Assembly (NCBI RefSeq): GCF_040496035.1
Contig: NZ_JBEPJZ010000002.1
Span: 62,001 to 126,000 of the forward strand
DNA from: Agromyces sp. SYSU T00194
GTDB taxonomy: Bacteria; Actinomycetota; Actinomycetes; Actinomycetales; Microbacteriaceae
Direction: 5' to 3'
DNA: 64,000 nucleotides
Every line of letters begins with the position of its first letter. Within the stretch, counting starts at the first letter, position 1. Of the stretch, positions 43,375-56,537 are shown one piece after another. Both the position numbers and the translations under genes were made by a program. Under the pieces are notes generated by a model. The model searched no databases, had not been told where the DNA came from, and saw only the letters and a list, made by a program, of their open reading frames with translations.

Positions 43375-44775
43375 GTGACGATCAAGCCCGACACCTCCAT
43401 CGAGATGCCCGAGACCATCGGCGCCGTCCACTTCGTCGGCATCGGGGGTTCCGGCATGAGCGGCATCGCGCGGCTCTTCCTCGGTGCCGGCCATCTCGTG
43501 ACGGGGTCGGACGTGCGGGACTCCGACAACATCCGCGCGCTCCGCGAGCTCGGGGCGACCGTCTCGATCGGGCACGACGCCGCGCACGTCGGCGATGCCG
43601 ACACGGTCGTCGTCACCGGCGCGCTCTGGCAGGACAACCCCGAGTACCGGTACGCCCTCGAGCACGGCATCCCGGTGCTGCACCGCTCGCAGGCGCTCGC
43701 CTGGCTGATCCGCTCGCAGCGCCTCATCTCGGTCGCCGGCGCGCACGGCAAGACGACCTCCACCGGCATGATCATCACGGGCCTCATCGGCCTCGGCCAG
43801 GACCCGAGCTTCGTCAACGGCGGCGTGATCCAGGCGCTCGGCACCAGCTCTGCCCGCGGCACGGGCGAGTGGTTCGTCGTCGAGGCGGACGAGTCCGACG
43901 GCTCGTTCCTGCTCTACGACACCTCGGTCGCGCTGGTCACCAACGTCGACCCCGACCACCTCGACCACTACGGCTCGTTCGAGGCGTTCGAGGACGCCTT
44001 CGTGACGTTCGCCGAGCGCGCCCGCGAGCTCGTCGTCATCTCCTCCGACGACCCGGGCGCACTGCGCGTGAAGGACCGCCTCGACCACCCGCGCGTCGTG
44101 ACGTTCGGCGAGGCCGACTCGGCCGACGTGCGCGTGCACTCGATCGTCGCCGACGGCCCGGTCGCCTTCTCGATCGACCACGCCGGCGCCACGCACCGGG
44201 CGCAGCTCGCGGTTCCGGGCGTGCACAACGCCATCAACGCCGCGGGCGCCTTCGCCGTGCTCGTCGGCCTCGGGTTCGACCCGGCCGACGCGCTGGCCGC
44301 CATCGCGGAGTTCGGCGGCACGGGCCGCCGGTTCGAGCTGCACGGCACGGTCGGGGGCGTGAGCGTCTACGACGACTACGCGCACCACCCCACCGAGGTC
44401 GCGGCGGCGCTGTCGGGCGCCCGCACGGTCGTGGGCGGGGGGCGCATCATCGCGGTGCACCAGCCCCACCTGTACAGCCGCACGCGCATGTTCGCGGGCG
44501 AGTTCGCCGAGGTGCTGGAGACCCTCGCCGACGAGACCGTCGTGCTCGACGTCTACGGCGCGCGCGAGGACCCCGAGCCCGGGGTGACCGGCCAGCTCGT
44601 CGCCGACCGCTTCAACGACCCGTCGAAGGTCGCGTTCGTCGCCGACTGGCAGGAGGCCGCCGACCACACCGCGCGCATCGCCCGGCCCGGCGACTTCGTG
44701 ATCACCCTCGGCTGCGGCGACGTCTACCGCATCGTGCCCCAGCTGCTCGGATCGCTCGAGCGCGAGCGCGGCTGA
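43375..44775 (+). CDS. murC: UDP-N-acetylmuramate--L-alanine ligase
   Basis: A 466-residue Mur ligase. The N-terminus has [19 protein letters not shown], the ATP loop is [15 protein letters not shown], then [23 protein letters not shown], and [19 protein letters not shown] in the C-terminal domain. It adds L-alanine to UDP-MurNAc, the first amino acid of the stem. GTG 43375 gives the normal N-terminus. In this cluster the enzymes for positions 1, 2 and 4/5 of the stem peptide are present, but not the one for position 3. Thirteen bases separate it from ftsQ. Confidence 0.96.
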   Translation: MTIKPDTSIEMPETIGAVHFVGIGGSGMSGIARLFLGAGHLVTGSDVRDSDNIRALRELGATVSIGHDAAHVGDADTVVVTGALWQDNPEYRYALEHGIPVLHRSQALAWLIRSQRLISVAGAHGKTTSTGMIITGLIGLGQDPSFVNGGVIQALGTSSARGTGEWFVVEADESDGSFLLYDTSVALVTNVDPDHLDHYGSFEAFEDAFVTFAERARELVVISSDDPGALRVKDRLDHPRVVTFGEADSADVRVHSIVADGPVAFSIDHAGATHRAQLAVPGVHNAINAAGAFAVLVGLGFDPADALAAIAEFGGTGRRFELHGTVGGVSVYDDYAHHPTEVAAALSGARTVVGGGRIIAVHQPHLYSRTRMFAGEFAEVLETLADETVVLDVYGAREDPEPGVTGQLVADRFNDPSKVAFVADWQEAADHTARIARPGDFVITLGCGDVYRIVPQLLGSLERERG

Positions 44776-44788
44776 GGGCGCGCCGCGC

Positions 44789-45931
44789 GTGAAGCGCCCG
44801 CAGGGCTTCGACGGCCGGCCGAGGCGGCCGGCCGGGTCGCCCGGGCGGCCCGAGCCGGCGGCTGACACGCCGGCCGGCGCGCCCGCGGGCGACGGGGGAG
44901 GTCGGTCGACGCCCGCGCCGGCGCGTGGGTCGCGGTCGGCAGAGGCCGCGACGCCGCCACCAGCGCCCGCCCCGTCGCGCGTGGCACCGCCCGCGCCGTC
45001 CCGGGTGCCGCAGCCCGGGGCGACGTCGGACGTCGACGCGCAGCTGACCGAGCCCATCCCGCTCGTGCGCGGCGCCGGGCTCCTCGACGTGCCCGAGGAC
45101 GCGCCGGAGGCGACGACGACGGATGCCGACGACGCGACGTCCGCCGACGCGCCGGCGCCCGGCGGGTGGCGCGCCGCGCGCGAGCTCCGCCGGGCAACCC
45201 GGCGCCGCCGCAGGTACGAGCGCGCGGAGGTGCGCCGCTTCACGAAGCGCCAGCGCAACCGCCGCATCGCGTGGGCCGCGGCGATCGGGAGCGTGGTGCT
45301 GGTCGTCGGCGGCCTGACGGCCGCCGCCTACTCGCCGCTGATGGCCGTGCAGGAGATCGCGATCTCCGGCGCCGGGGACCACGTCGACGCCGATGCCGTG
45401 GCTGCCGCGCTCGACGCGCAGCGCGGCACGCCGCTCCCGCTCGTCGACGACCGCGCCGTGGGTGAGGCGCTCGCGGCGTTCCCCGCGATCCAGACCTGGG
45501 CGCTCGAGCGGCGACCGCCGGGCACGCTGGTCGTGCGCATCGTCGAGCGCACGCCGATCGCGGTGGTCGCCGGCGGTCCCGGGTTCCGCGTGGTCGATGG
45601 CGCCGGCATCGTGCTCGAGGAGCATGAGGCGCGTCCCGACGGACTGCCGCTCGTCGACGCGGAGGGCGGGCTCGCGGGCGACGGCTTCCGCGCCGCGAGC
45701 GCGGTGCTGCGCGCGCTGCCCGACGAGTTGCGTGCGAGCGTGCGGTCGGCGTCGGCGGCGACCGCCGACGACGTGCGGCTGGAGCTCGCGGGCGGAGCGA
45801 GCGTGATCTGGGGGAGCGCTGAGGAGTCGGCGCTCAAGGCCGCCGTCCTCGCGAGGCTGGTCGAGGCCGCGCCCCCCGGGACGGTGTCGCGCTACGACGT
45901 CTCGTCGCCGCGCAGCGCCGTCACGAGCTGA
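44789..45931 (+). CDS. ftsQ: FtsQ-type division protein
   Basis: A 380-residue bitopic protein. The first 130 residues are Pro/Ala/Gly-rich and disordered, then an Arg-rich stretch leads to a membrane helix at about residues 171-190 (IAWAAAIGSVVLVVGGLTAA). After it comes the POTRA domain (VQEIAISGAGDHVDADAVAA) and WALERRPPGTLVVRIVERTP, the usual FtsQ core. With FtsL and FtsB it licenses FtsWI at the septum. GTG 44789 is used; the long cytoplasmic part makes the exact start hard to fix. It is followed by a 143-bp regulatory gap before ftsZ. Confidence 0.92.
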   Translation: MKRPQGFDGRPRRPAGSPGRPEPAADTPAGAPAGDGGGRSTPAPARGSRSAEAATPPPAPAPSRVAPPAPSRVPQPGATSDVDAQLTEPIPLVRGAGLLDVPEDAPEATTTDADDATSADAPAPGGWRAARELRRATRRRRRYERAEVRRFTKRQRNRRIAWAAAIGSVVLVVGGLTAAAYSPLMAVQEIAISGAGDHVDADAVAAALDAQRGTPLPLVDDRAVGEALAAFPAIQTWALERRPPGTLVVRIVERTPIAVVAGGPGFRVVDGAGIVLEEHEARPDGLPLVDAEGGLAGDGFRAASAVLRALPDELRASVRSASAATADDVRLELAGGASVIWGSAEESALKAAVLARLVEAAPPGTVSRYDVSSPRSAVTS

Positions 45932-45947
45932 CCCGGATCGCGACACG

Positions 45948-45964
45948 CGGCGCGTCGTGCGCCG
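45948..45964 (+). terminator. Hairpin between ftsQ and ftsZ
   Basis: CGGCGC and GCGCCG enclose GTCGT shortly after the ftsQ stop. It is only six base pairs without a T-tract, but together with the AT-rich promoter that follows it may reduce read-through into ftsZ. Confidence 0.35.
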
Positions 45965-46002
45965 ATCGGGGGGCCGCCCGCCTACCGTCGAGGTCAGGGA
46001 AA

Positions 46003-46041
46003 TTGCATACTCTGCAAAACTTTAACCTTATACCTGAGGTT
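46003..46041 (+). promoter_or_regulatory. ftsZ promoter/operator region with two dyads
   Basis: This is one of the few AT-rich patches in the window. It has a perfect dyad TTGCA-TACTC-TGCAA (46003-46017), a TTATAC element (46028-46033) usable as -10, and ACCTGAGGT (46032-46040) inside AACCT-N8-AGGTT (46024-46041). MerR-type regulators bind dyads near the -10/-35 spacer, and FtsR is known to activate ftsZ in Corynebacterium. Which dyad matters, and the exact start site, are inference. Confidence 0.55.
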
Positions 46042-46074
46042 GAGGCTTGAAAGTATCGCACGGAGGGCCGGACA

Positions 46075-47250
46075 GTGTCGACAAACCAGAACTACCTCGC
46101 CGTCATCAAGGTCGTCGGCATCGGCGGTGGCGGCGTGAACGCCGTCAACCGCATGATCGAGCTCGGTCTCCGCGGAGTCGAGTTCATCGCGATCAACACC
46201 GACGCGCAGGCGCTGCTCATGAGCGACGCCGACGTCAAGCTCGACGTCGGCCGCGACCTCACGCGCGGGCTCGGTGCGGGCGCGGACCCCGAGGTCGGCC
46301 GCCGCGCGGCGGAGGACCACGCGGAGGAGATCGAGGAGGCGCTCGCGGGCGCCGACATGGTCTTCGTGACCGCGGGCGAGGGCGGCGGCACCGGCACCGG
46401 AGGCGCCCCGGTCGTCGCGCGCATCGCGAAGTCGATCGGCGCGCTGACCATCGGTGTCGTGACCAAGCCCTTCAGCTTCGAGGGCAAGCGCCGGCAGACG
46501 CAGGCCGAGCAGGGCGTCGCCACGCTGAAGAACGAGGTCGACACCCTCATCGTGGTGCCGAACGACCGCCTGCTCGAGATCAGCGACCGCGGCATCTCGA
46601 TGCTCGAGGCGTTCTCGACCGCCGACCAGGTGCTCCTCGCCGGTGTGCAGGGCATCACCGACCTGATCACCACCCCGGGCCTCATCAACCTCGACTTCGC
46701 CGACGTCAAGTCGGTCATGCAGGGAGCGGGCTCGGCGCTCATGGGCATCGGATCGTCCCGTGGAGCGGACCGCGCGATCAAGGCCGCCGAGCTGGCGGTG
46801 GCGTCGCCACTGCTCGAGGCGTCCATCGACGGCGCCCACGGGGTGCTGCTGTCGATCCAGGGCGGGTCGAACCTCGGCATCTTCGAGATCAACGACGCGG
46901 CCCGCCTCGTGCAGGAGGCGGTGCACCCGGAGGCGAACATCATCTTCGGCGCCGTCATCGACGACACCCTCGGCGACGAGGTCCGCGTGACCGTCATCGC
47001 CGCCGGGTTCGACGGCGGCGAGCCGTCGCCCATCCGCGAGGAGCTCGAGGCCGGAACGTTCGGCAGCGCCGCGATCGGCGCAGGCGGCGCCGTCGCGGCG
47101 GCCGAGACCGAGCTGTCGATCGAGGAGCTCGTCGAGAGCGCCTCGTGGTCGACGGCCGAGCAGCCGACCGCGACCGCGGACGCGATCGTCGGCGACCCCG
47201 CCTTCGACGAGCAGCCCGACGACCTCGACATCCCCGACTTCCTCAAGTGA
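46075..47250 (+). CDS. ftsZ: Cell-division GTPase FtsZ
   Basis: A 391-residue tubulin homologue. The N-terminus has [19 protein letters not shown], the tubulin signature [10 protein letters not shown] lies near residue 104, and [11 protein letters not shown] with the T7 loop follows. A flexible linker ends in the short tail [10 protein letters not shown], which binds SepF and other partners. It polymerises into the Z-ring. GTG 46075 is preceded by CGGAGGG. It has its own promoter region and is likely also transcribed from upstream dcw genes. Confidence 0.97.
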   Translation: MSTNQNYLAVIKVVGIGGGGVNAVNRMIELGLRGVEFIAINTDAQALLMSDADVKLDVGRDLTRGLGAGADPEVGRRAAEDHAEEIEEALAGADMVFVTAGEGGGTGTGGAPVVARIAKSIGALTIGVVTKPFSFEGKRRQTQAEQGVATLKNEVDTLIVVPNDRLLEISDRGISMLEAFSTADQVLLAGVQGITDLITTPGLINLDFADVKSVMQGAGSALMGIGSSRGADRAIKAAELAVASPLLEASIDGAHGVLLSIQGGSNLGIFEINDAARLVQEAVHPEANIIFGAVIDDTLGDEVRVTVIAAGFDGGEPSPIREELEAGTFGSAAIGAGGAVAAAETELSIEELVESASWSTAEQPTATADAIVGDPAFDEQPDDLDIPDFLK

Positions 47251-47269
47251 CGTCGCGGAGCGCCGCGCG

Positions 47270-47968
47270 ATGAGCGGTTCCACGCTCGCCGAGCGGCTCG
47301 AGGCGGTTCGCGGGCGGGTGGCGGAAGCGGCGCGCGACGCCGGGCGCGACCCGGCCGGGATCACCACGATCGTCGTGACCAAGTTCCATCCCGCGTCGCT
47401 CGTCCGAGAGCTCGCAGCGCTCGGCGTGCGCGACATCGGCGAGAACCGCCACCAGGAGGCGCAGGCGAAGGCCCGCGAGCTCGCCGACCTCGACCTGCGC
47501 TGGCACTTCGTCGGGCAGCTGCAGCGGAAGAAGGCGCGGCAGGTGCGGGCGTACGCGTCCGTGGTCCACTCGGTCGACCGGGTCGAGCTCGTCGACGTGC
47601 TCGCCTCCGAGGAGGCATCCGTCGACTGCTTCGTGCAGGTCAACCTCACCGACGACTCGGGGCGCGGCGGCGCCACCGGCGACGACGTGCTGCGGGTCGC
47701 CGAGGCGGCCGAGGCCGCACCCGGGCTGCGCCTCAGGGGGCTCATGGCGGTCGCACCGCTGGGGGAGGAGCCCCGCCGGGCGTTCGCCCGCGTGCGGGCC
47801 CTCTCCGCCCGCGTCGTCGCCGATATCGCCCCGACGGCCACCGACCTGTCGATCGGCATGTCCGGCGACTTCCGCGAGGCGGTGCTCGAAGGCGCGACAC
47901 ACCTGCGGATCGGCACCGCAATCACCGGAAACCGGCCCGATCCCGCATACCCTCGAAGAGACGACTGA
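47270..47968 (+). CDS. PLP-binding protein YggS/PLPBP family
   Basis: A 232-residue TIM-barrel protein. The PLP lysine lies in IVVTKFHPASLV, followed by DIGENRHQEAQAKA and WHFVGQLQRKKARQV, typical of the family, and LSIGMSGDFREAVLEGATHLRIG at the phosphate site. These proteins hold pyridoxal phosphate and adjust amino-acid and vitamin B6 balance without a clear catalytic job. Location between ftsZ and sepF is conserved in Gram-positive bacteria. It starts 19 bases after ftsZ and ends 15 before sepF. Confidence 0.94.
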   Translation: MSGSTLAERLEAVRGRVAEAARDAGRDPAGITTIVVTKFHPASLVRELAALGVRDIGENRHQEAQAKARELADLDLRWHFVGQLQRKKARQVRAYASVVHSVDRVELVDVLASEEASVDCFVQVNLTDDSGRGGATGDDVLRVAEAAEAAPGLRLRGLMAVAPLGEEPRRAFARVRALSARVVADIAPTATDLSIGMSGDFREAVLEGATHLRIGTAITGNRPDPAYPRRDD

Positions 47969-47983
47969 CACACGGAGGTTGCG

Positions 47984-48463
47984 ATGTCCAACCCGCTTCG
48001 GAAGACGATGGTCTACCTCGGCCTCGCCGACGAGGAGCTCGAGCCGGAGGCTCCCGCGGCCGCGGCGCATCCTGCCCCCGTGGCGCACGCCGCGCCGGCA
48101 CCCAAGGGGGGCGGCGCCCCCGTGACCCCGCTGCGGAAGCCCACCGCGGCACCCACCCCGAGCCCACAGCAGGCGGACATGAACGAGATCCTCACCGTGC
48201 ACCCCCGGCAGTACCGCGACGCGCAGGTCATCGCGGAGTCGTTCCGCGACGGCGTGCCCGTCATCATCAACCTCTCGCAGATGAGCGACGGCGACGCGCG
48301 CCGCCTCATCGACTTCGCGAGTGGCCTCTCGCAGGGCCTCCATGGCAAGATCGAGCGCGTGACGAACAAGGTGTTCCTGCTCTCGCCCGCCCACGTCGTG
48401 GTGTCGGGTGAGTCCAGCGAGGTCGAGAGCGACGTCGAGGCGTCGTTCTTCAGCCACGCCTGA
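47984..48463 (+). CDS. sepF: Cell-division protein SepF
   Basis: A 159-residue protein with an N-terminal amphipathic helix ([19 protein letters not shown]) for membrane binding, a Pro/Ala-rich linker and the SepF core from about residue 68: [20 protein letters not shown], then [20 protein letters not shown] and [10 protein letters not shown]. It polymerises on the membrane and ties FtsZ to it; actinobacteria lack FtsA and rely on it. ACGGAGG precedes ATG 47984. Length is usual. Confidence 0.95.
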   Translation: MSNPLRKTMVYLGLADEELEPEAPAAAAHPAPVAHAAPAPKGGGAPVTPLRKPTAAPTPSPQQADMNEILTVHPRQYRDAQVIAESFRDGVPVIINLSQMSDGDARRLIDFASGLSQGLHGKIERVTNKVFLLSPAHVVVSGESSEVESDVEASFFSHA

Positions 48464-48469
48464 CCCGCC

Positions 48470-48775
48470 GTGGGTGCCATCGCGTTCATCGCGACCCTGC
48501 TGTACTACGTCCTGCTCCTCTACTTCTTCACCATGTGGGCGCGCTTCGTGCTCGATCTGGTGCGCACCTTCAACCGGTCGTGGCGCCCGCGTGGCGGCTG
48601 GCTGGTCGTCGTCGAGCTGGTCTACACGGTGACGGACCCGCCCGTGAAGTTCTTCCGTCGCGTGGTCCCGCCCCTGCGCGTCGGGCAGGTGGCCTTCGAC
48701 TTCGGCTGGAGCATCGCCATGCTCGTCGTGATCGTGCTGCTCTGGATCGTCGGCGGCATCTCGCGACTCGCCTGA
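48470..48775 (+). CDS. YggT-family membrane protein
   Basis: A 101-residue protein with two hydrophobic stretches, one at the N-terminus (IAFIATLLYYVLLLYFFTMW) and one near the C-terminus (WSIAMLVVIVLLWIVGGI). Between them lies ARFVLDLVRTFNRSWRPRGG and VYTVTDPPVKFFRRVVPPLR, the conserved YggT loop. Function is unknown; members in Gram-positive bacteria travel with sepF and divIVA and may influence membrane or division geometry. GTG 48470 is only six bases after the sepF stop. Confidence 0.92.
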   Translation: MGAIAFIATLLYYVLLLYFFTMWARFVLDLVRTFNRSWRPRGGWLVVVELVYTVTDPPVKFFRRVVPPLRVGQVAFDFGWSIAMLVVIVLLWIVGGISRLA

Positions 48776-48800
48776 CCATCTGCTGCGAACCGTGACACCA

Positions 48801-48827
48801 GGTCCGCATCCGGTCCGCGCGGTCCGC
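48801..48827 (+). repeat. Three GGTCCGC repeats upstream of divIVA
   Basis: GGTCCGC occurs at 48801, 48812 and 48821 within 27 bases, immediately before an AT-richer stretch with TACCGT and TTAGCT that is the likely divIVA promoter. The uneven spacing (11 and 9) argues against a strict tandem repeat. A regulator site is possible. Confidence 0.35.
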
Positions 48828-48891
48828 GCGCCGTTTGCTACCGTTAGCTGAACGTGATCAAACAGATCGAGCATTGTGAGGTTGGAACGCC

Positions 48892-49578
48892 ATGGCGCTA
48901 ACTCCCGAAGACGTGGTCAACAAGCGGTTCCAGGCGACGAAGTTCCGCGAGGGCTACGATCAGGACGAGGTCGACGACTTCCTCGATGAGGTGGTCGTCG
49001 AGCTGCGCCGACTCAACCAGGAGAACGACGAGCTGCGCCAGCGGCTCGCGCAGGCCGAGGCCAAGGCCGCCCAGCAGCCCGCCGCTCCCGCCCCGGCGCC
49101 GGCTCCCCAGCCCGCGTACGCCGAGCCCGCCCCGCAGCCCCCGACGGTCGCCGTGCCGGCCCCGCCCGCCCCGGTCTCCGAGGTCGACGAGCAGACCAGC
49201 ACCACGAACCTGCTGCAGCTCGCGCGCCGCCTGCACGAGGAGCACGTCCGCGAGGGCATCGAGAAGCGCGACGCGCTCATCGCCGAGGGCCACGCCACCG
49301 CCGCGCGCGTCGTCGCCGAGGCCGAGGCCAAGCAGCGCGCCCAGATCGGCAAGCTCGACCAGGAGCGCGCCGCGATCGAGAAGCGCGTCGACGAGCTCCG
49401 CTCGTTCGAGCGCGACTACCGCCAGAAGCTGAAGTCGTACATCGAGGGCCAGCTCCGCGACCTCGACCAGGCGGCTCCCGTGTCGCCCGCCGCGCCGCAG
49501 CAGGGCGGTTACGCCCCGGTGAGCGCCGGTGGCGTCGACGCGCCGCAGCAGCCGACGTACCAGGCCTTTGGAGGCTAG
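48892..49578 (+). CDS. divIVA: DivIVA/Wag31 polar growth protein
   Basis: A 228-residue protein starting MALTPEDVVNKRFQATKFRE, the DivIVA membrane-binding domain with YDQDEVDDFLDEVV, a first coiled coil to about residue 62, a Pro/Ala-rich linker and a second coiled coil at about 95-185. It gathers at negatively curved membrane and directs polar wall growth in actinobacteria. A GAGGTTGGA sequence lies before ATG 48892. It has a 116-bp upstream gap with its own promoter. Mycobacterial Wag31 is phosphorylated near its N-terminal domain; whether this one is cannot be told. Confidence 0.95.
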   Translation: MALTPEDVVNKRFQATKFREGYDQDEVDDFLDEVVVELRRLNQENDELRQRLAQAEAKAAQQPAAPAPAPAPQPAYAEPAPQPPTVAVPAPPAPVSEVDEQTSTTNLLQLARRLHEEHVREGIEKRDALIAEGHATAARVVAEAEAKQRAQIGKLDQERAAIEKRVDELRSFERDYRQKLKSYIEGQLRDLDQAAPVSPAAPQQGGYAPVSAGGVDAPQQPTYQAFGG

Positions 49579-50146
49579 GCGCGCCCGGCGCGTCCGCATC
49601 AGCGTGCTGGTCGTGCTCGTCGCCATCGCCGCGACGGTGTACGGGCTCGACCAGCTCTCGAAGCACCTCGTCGTCACCCACCTGACCGAGGGCGAGATCG
49701 TCCCCGTGCTGGGGCCGGTGCTGCAGTGGCAGTTCGTCCGCAACCCCGGTGCCGCGTTCTCGTTCGCCAGCGGCATGACCTGGGTCTTCACGATCCTCGC
49801 GGTCGGCGTACTGACCTTCATCATCTGGTTCGCCGGCCGCATCCGCTCGATCGCGTGGGCCGTCGTGTTCGGCCTCCTGCTCGGCGGCGTGCTGGGCAAC
49901 CTGACCGACCGGCTCGTGCGCGAGCCGGGCTTCGGCGTCGGCCACGTCATCGACTTCATCTCGATGCCGTGGATGCTGCCGGCGATCTACAACGTCGCCG
50001 ACATGGGCATCGTGTTCAGCATGGTGCTGTTCCTGATCCTCACCATCCGGGGCGTCGGCCTCGACGGCGAGCGGCAGGTGCCGCCCGGGAAGGACGCGCC
50101 CGAACCCGACCCGGTCGCCGACGGCCCCGACGCGCGCGAGGCCTGA
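49568..50146 (+). CDS. lspA: Lipoprotein signal peptidase (signal peptidase II)
   Basis: An integral membrane aspartyl protease of about 192 residues with four hydrophobic segments. Family motifs are [27 protein letters not shown] with the first catalytic aspartate and VGHVIDFI followed by YNVADMGI with the second. It cuts signal peptides from prolipoproteins such as the OpuC binding protein at 62360. The start is uncertain: TTG 49568 lies inside the last codons of divIVA, GTG 49529 is further inside, and a GTG near 49600 would also leave a complete enzyme. The C-terminal tail is polar. Confidence 0.93.
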   Translation: MEARRARRVRISVLVVLVAIAATVYGLDQLSKHLVVTHLTEGEIVPVLGPVLQWQFVRNPGAAFSFASGMTWVFTILAVGVLTFIIWFAGRIRSIAWAVVFGLLLGGVLGNLTDRLVREPGFGVGHVIDFISMPWMLPAIYNVADMGIVFSMVLFLILTIRGVGLDGERQVPPGKDAPEPDPVADGPDAREA

Positions 50147-50147
50147 C

Positions 50148-51068
50148 GTGGAGCATCGGATGCTGCCGGTGCCCGACGGGCTCGACGGCGTGCGCGTCGA
50201 TGCCGGGCTGGCGAAGCTGCTCGGCTTCTCGCGCACCCTGGCGGCCGAGATCGCCGGTGGGGGCGGCGTGCGCCTCGACGGCGGCGAGGTCGGCAAGTCC
50301 GACCGGCTGCGCGGCGGATCGATGCTGGAGGTGTCGTGGGAGCCGCCCCGCGCGCCGACGATCGAGCCGATCGCGGTACCAGACCTCGGCATCGTGCACG
50401 ACGACGACGACATCGTCGTGGTCGACAAGCCGGCCGGCGTCGCCGCGCACCCCTCGCTCGGGTGGGAGGGGCCGACCGTGGTCGGCGCCCTGGCCGCCGC
50501 GGGCTTCCGCATCTCCACCTCGGGCGCGCCCGAGCGGCAGGGCGTCGTGCACCGGCTGGACGCCGGCACGTCCGGCCTCATGGTGGTCGCGAAGTCGGAG
50601 CGGGCCTACACGGCGCTGAAGCGCGCGTTCCACGACCGCGAGGTCGAGAAGATCTACCACACGCTCGTGCAGGGACTGCCCGACCCGCTGCGCGGCACCA
50701 TCGACGCGCCGATCGGCCGGCACCCGAGGTCGGACTGGAAGTTCGCGGTCACGGCCGCCGGCAAGCACGCCGTCACGCACTACGAGCTGCTCGAGGCGTT
50801 CCCGTACGCGTCGCTGCTCGAGGTGCACCTGGAGACGGGCCGCACGCACCAGATCCGCGTGCACATGGCCGCCCAGCGGCATCCGTGCGCCGGCGACGCC
50901 ATGTACGGCGCCGACCCGGCCCTGTCGGCCCGGCTGGGGCTCACGCGGCAGTGGCTGCACGCCGTGCAGCTGGCGTTCGCGCACCCCGCGACGGGCGAGT
51001 GGTCGACGTTCCGTTCCGACTACCCGGCCGACCTCGCGCACGCCCTCGATGTCGTGCGGCACGATTAG
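50148..51068 (+). CDS. RluA/RluD-type pseudouridine synthase
   Basis: A 306-residue protein. The N-terminal S4 RNA-binding domain has [20 protein letters not shown], and the catalytic part has [12 protein letters not shown] and [16 protein letters not shown] with the catalytic D138, then [13 protein letters not shown]. It converts uridines to pseudouridine in 23S rRNA or another RNA; the target is assigned to RluD type by context (lspA-rluD pair common in actinobacteria). GTG 50148 starts one base after the lspA stop. dnaE follows 42 bp later. Confidence 0.93.
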   Translation: MEHRMLPVPDGLDGVRVDAGLAKLLGFSRTLAAEIAGGGGVRLDGGEVGKSDRLRGGSMLEVSWEPPRAPTIEPIAVPDLGIVHDDDDIVVVDKPAGVAAHPSLGWEGPTVVGALAAAGFRISTSGAPERQGVVHRLDAGTSGLMVVAKSERAYTALKRAFHDREVEKIYHTLVQGLPDPLRGTIDAPIGRHPRSDWKFAVTAAGKHAVTHYELLEAFPYASLLEVHLETGRTHQIRVHMAAQRHPCAGDAMYGADPALSARLGLTRQWLHAVQLAFAHPATGEWSTFRSDYPADLAHALDVVRHD

Positions 51069-51110
51069 TCTTCGAACACCGAACCGCATCGAGAACCCTC
51101 CGGGAGCACC

Positions 51111-54626
<3,516 letters not shown>

Positions 54627-54652
54627 GCGGCCGGTTCCGAGCGGCGTTGCCT

Positions 54653-54670
54653 GGTCCGAGCCGCCGGACC
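54653..54670. terminator. Hairpin between convergent dnaE and flavin-reductase genes
   Basis: GGTCCG and CGGACC enclose AGCCGC, 26 bases after dnaE and 13 before the stop of the opposite gene. Six base pairs, no T-tract; a plausible but weak bidirectional terminator. Confidence 0.4.
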
Positions 54671-54683
54671 GCGCCGACCGGCG

Positions 54684-55178
54684 TCAGACGACGTCGCCGG
54701 GTGCCCGGTAGCTGCGCTCGTGGTACAGCAGGGGCACGTCGGGCTCGCCGATCGCCCCCTCGTCGACGCGCAGCACGACGACGGCGCTCTCGTGCACCTC
54801 GAACCGTTCGAGGATGCGCCCGCCCATCCACGCGGTGACCCCGTCGAGCACGGGGGCGCCGCCCGGGCCGGAACGCCACGCGACCGACGCGAAGCGCTGC
54901 TCGCGGGGCCCCGCCATGCGTTCGGCGAGACCGCGGTTGCGGGCGCCGAGCATGTGCACCACGAGGTGCGAGGCGGATGCCACGGCGGGCCAGGTCGACG
55001 CCGATCGCGCCATGTTGAACGTCGCCATCGGCGGCACCGCGGCGAGCGACGCGACGGAGGTCGCCGTGAACGCGGCGGGCGCGCCGTCGGGGTCGAGCAC
55101 GGTCACGATCGCGACGCCTGCGGCGTGCCGCCGGAAGGCGTGGCGGAACGCGTCGAGGTCGACGGGGGAGGCGGTCAC
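54684..55178 (-). CDS. Flavin reductase-like FMN-binding protein
   Basis: A 164-residue protein of the flavin reductase fold: FRRHAAGVAIVTVLDPDGAP, FTATSVASLAAVPPMATFNM and a later LVVHMLGARNRGLAERM match the FMN-binding core, and WMGGRILERFEVHESAVVV the second half. It would reduce FMN or FAD with NAD(P)H for a partner monooxygenase, or bind FMN for another reaction. No monooxygenase gene is adjacent. GTG 55178 starts the conserved part. Divergent from hisD across 43 bp. Confidence 0.88.
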   Translation of the reverse strand: MTASPVDLDAFRHAFRRHAAGVAIVTVLDPDGAPAAFTATSVASLAAVPPMATFNMARSASTWPAVASASHLVVHMLGARNRGLAERMAGPREQRFASVAWRSGPGGAPVLDGVTAWMGGRILERFEVHESAVVVLRVDEGAIGEPDVPLLYHERSYRAPGDVV

Positions 55179-55221
55179 GGAGCATCCGTTCGATCGGGGC
55201 TGGCGGTAGGCTGGCCGGGCC

Positions 55222-56529
55222 ATGATGCAGACGATCGACCTCCGCGGAACCCAGCCTACCGCCGCCGAACTGCTCGCCCTCGTTCCCCGTTCGGGCAGCG
55301 ACGTGGCCGACGCCGAGCACGTGGCCGCCGAGCTCGTCGCCGACGTGCGCGCGCGGGGGGCAGCCGCGCTCCTCGACCAGTCGGAGCGGTTCGACGGCGT
55401 GCGTCCCGAGGCGCTGCGGGTGCCGCGCTCCCACCTCGACGAGGCCCTCGCGGCGCTCGATCCCGCCGTGGCCGACGCCGCCCGCGAGACGATCCGGCGC
55501 GTGCGCGCGGCGAGCGCGGCCCAGGTGCCGCCGCCCGGGCGCACCGAGCTGGGAGACGGCGCGGTCGTCGAGCAGCGGTGGCAGCCCGTGGGCCGCGTCG
55601 GGCTGTACGTGCCCGGCGGCAAGGCCGTCTACCCGTCGAGCGTGATCATGAACGTCGTCCCGGCGCAGGTCGCCGGGGTCGCCTCGATCGCGATCGCGTC
55701 GCCCGCGCAGACCGCGCACGACGGGCGCGTGCACCCGACGATCCTCGCGATCGCCGCGCTGCTCGGCGTCGACGAGGTGTACGCCATGGGCGGCGCCGGC
55801 GCCATCGGCGCGTTCGCGTACGGCGTGCCCGACGCCGGCCTCGAGCCGGTGCAGGTCGTCACCGGTCCCGGCAACCGGTTCGTCGCGGCCGGCAAGCGCG
55901 TCGTGCGCGGCGTGGTCGGCATCGACGCCGAGGCCGGGCCGACCGACATCCTGGTGATCGCCGACGCGAGCGCCGACGCCGACCTCGTCGCATCCGACCT
56001 CGTCAGCCAGGCCGAGCACGACGAGCTCGCCGCGGCGGTGCTCGTCACCGACGACGCCGCGTTCGCCGACGCCGTGGCCGAGCGCCTGGCCGCGCGCCAG
56101 GCGGCGACTCGGCACGCCGACCGCGTCCGTGCGTCGCTGACTGGCGAGCAGTCCGCGACCGTGCTCGTCGACGACCTCGCGCAGGCCGCGGCGTTCGCCA
56201 ACGCCTTCGGCCCCGAGCACCTCGAGATCCAGGTCGCCGACCCCGATGCGGTGCTGGCGCTGATCGAGAACGCGGGTGCGATCTTCATCGGCCCGTACTC
56301 GCCGGTGAGCCTCGGCGACTACTCGGCCGGCTCCAACCACGTGCTGCCGACGGGTGGGCACGCACGGTTCGGCTCGGGGCTGTCCGCGGCGACGTTCCTG
56401 CGCCCGCAGCAGGTGGTGCGCTACGACGAGCGCGGCCTCGCCGCCGTCGCCGACGGCATCGACGCCCTGGCGCTGGCGGAGGAGCTCCCGGCGCACGCCG
56501 AGGCGGTCCGCGCCCGCTTCGCGCGCTGA
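55222..56529 (+). CDS. hisD: Histidinol dehydrogenase
   Basis: A 435-residue enzyme. Signature stretches are VGRVGLYVPGGKAVYPSSV, VYAMGGAGAIGAFAYG, VTGPGNRFVAAGKR, GIDAEAGPTDILV, and SDLVSQAEHDELAAAVLV with the catalytic histidine. It oxidises histidinol twice to histidine using NAD at a zinc site. No other his genes are in the window, so the rest of the pathway is elsewhere. TAGGCT lies nine bases before ATG 55222; ATG 55225 directly follows and is equally possible. Confidence 0.97.
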   Translation: MMQTIDLRGTQPTAAELLALVPRSGSDVADAEHVAAELVADVRARGAAALLDQSERFDGVRPEALRVPRSHLDEALAALDPAVADAARETIRRVRAASAAQVPPPGRTELGDGAVVEQRWQPVGRVGLYVPGGKAVYPSSVIMNVVPAQVAGVASIAIASPAQTAHDGRVHPTILAIAALLGVDEVYAMGGAGAIGAFAYGVPDAGLEPVQVVTGPGNRFVAAGKRVVRGVVGIDAEAGPTDILVIADASADADLVASDLVSQAEHDELAAAVLVTDDAAFADAVAERLAARQAATRHADRVRASLTGEQSATVLVDDLAQAAAFANAFGPEHLEIQVADPDAVLALIENAGAIFIGPYSPVSLGDYSAGSNHVLPTGGHARFGSGLSAATFLRPQQVVRYDERGLAAVADGIDALALAEELPAHAEAVRARFAR

Positions 56530-56537
56530 CGCGCTCG

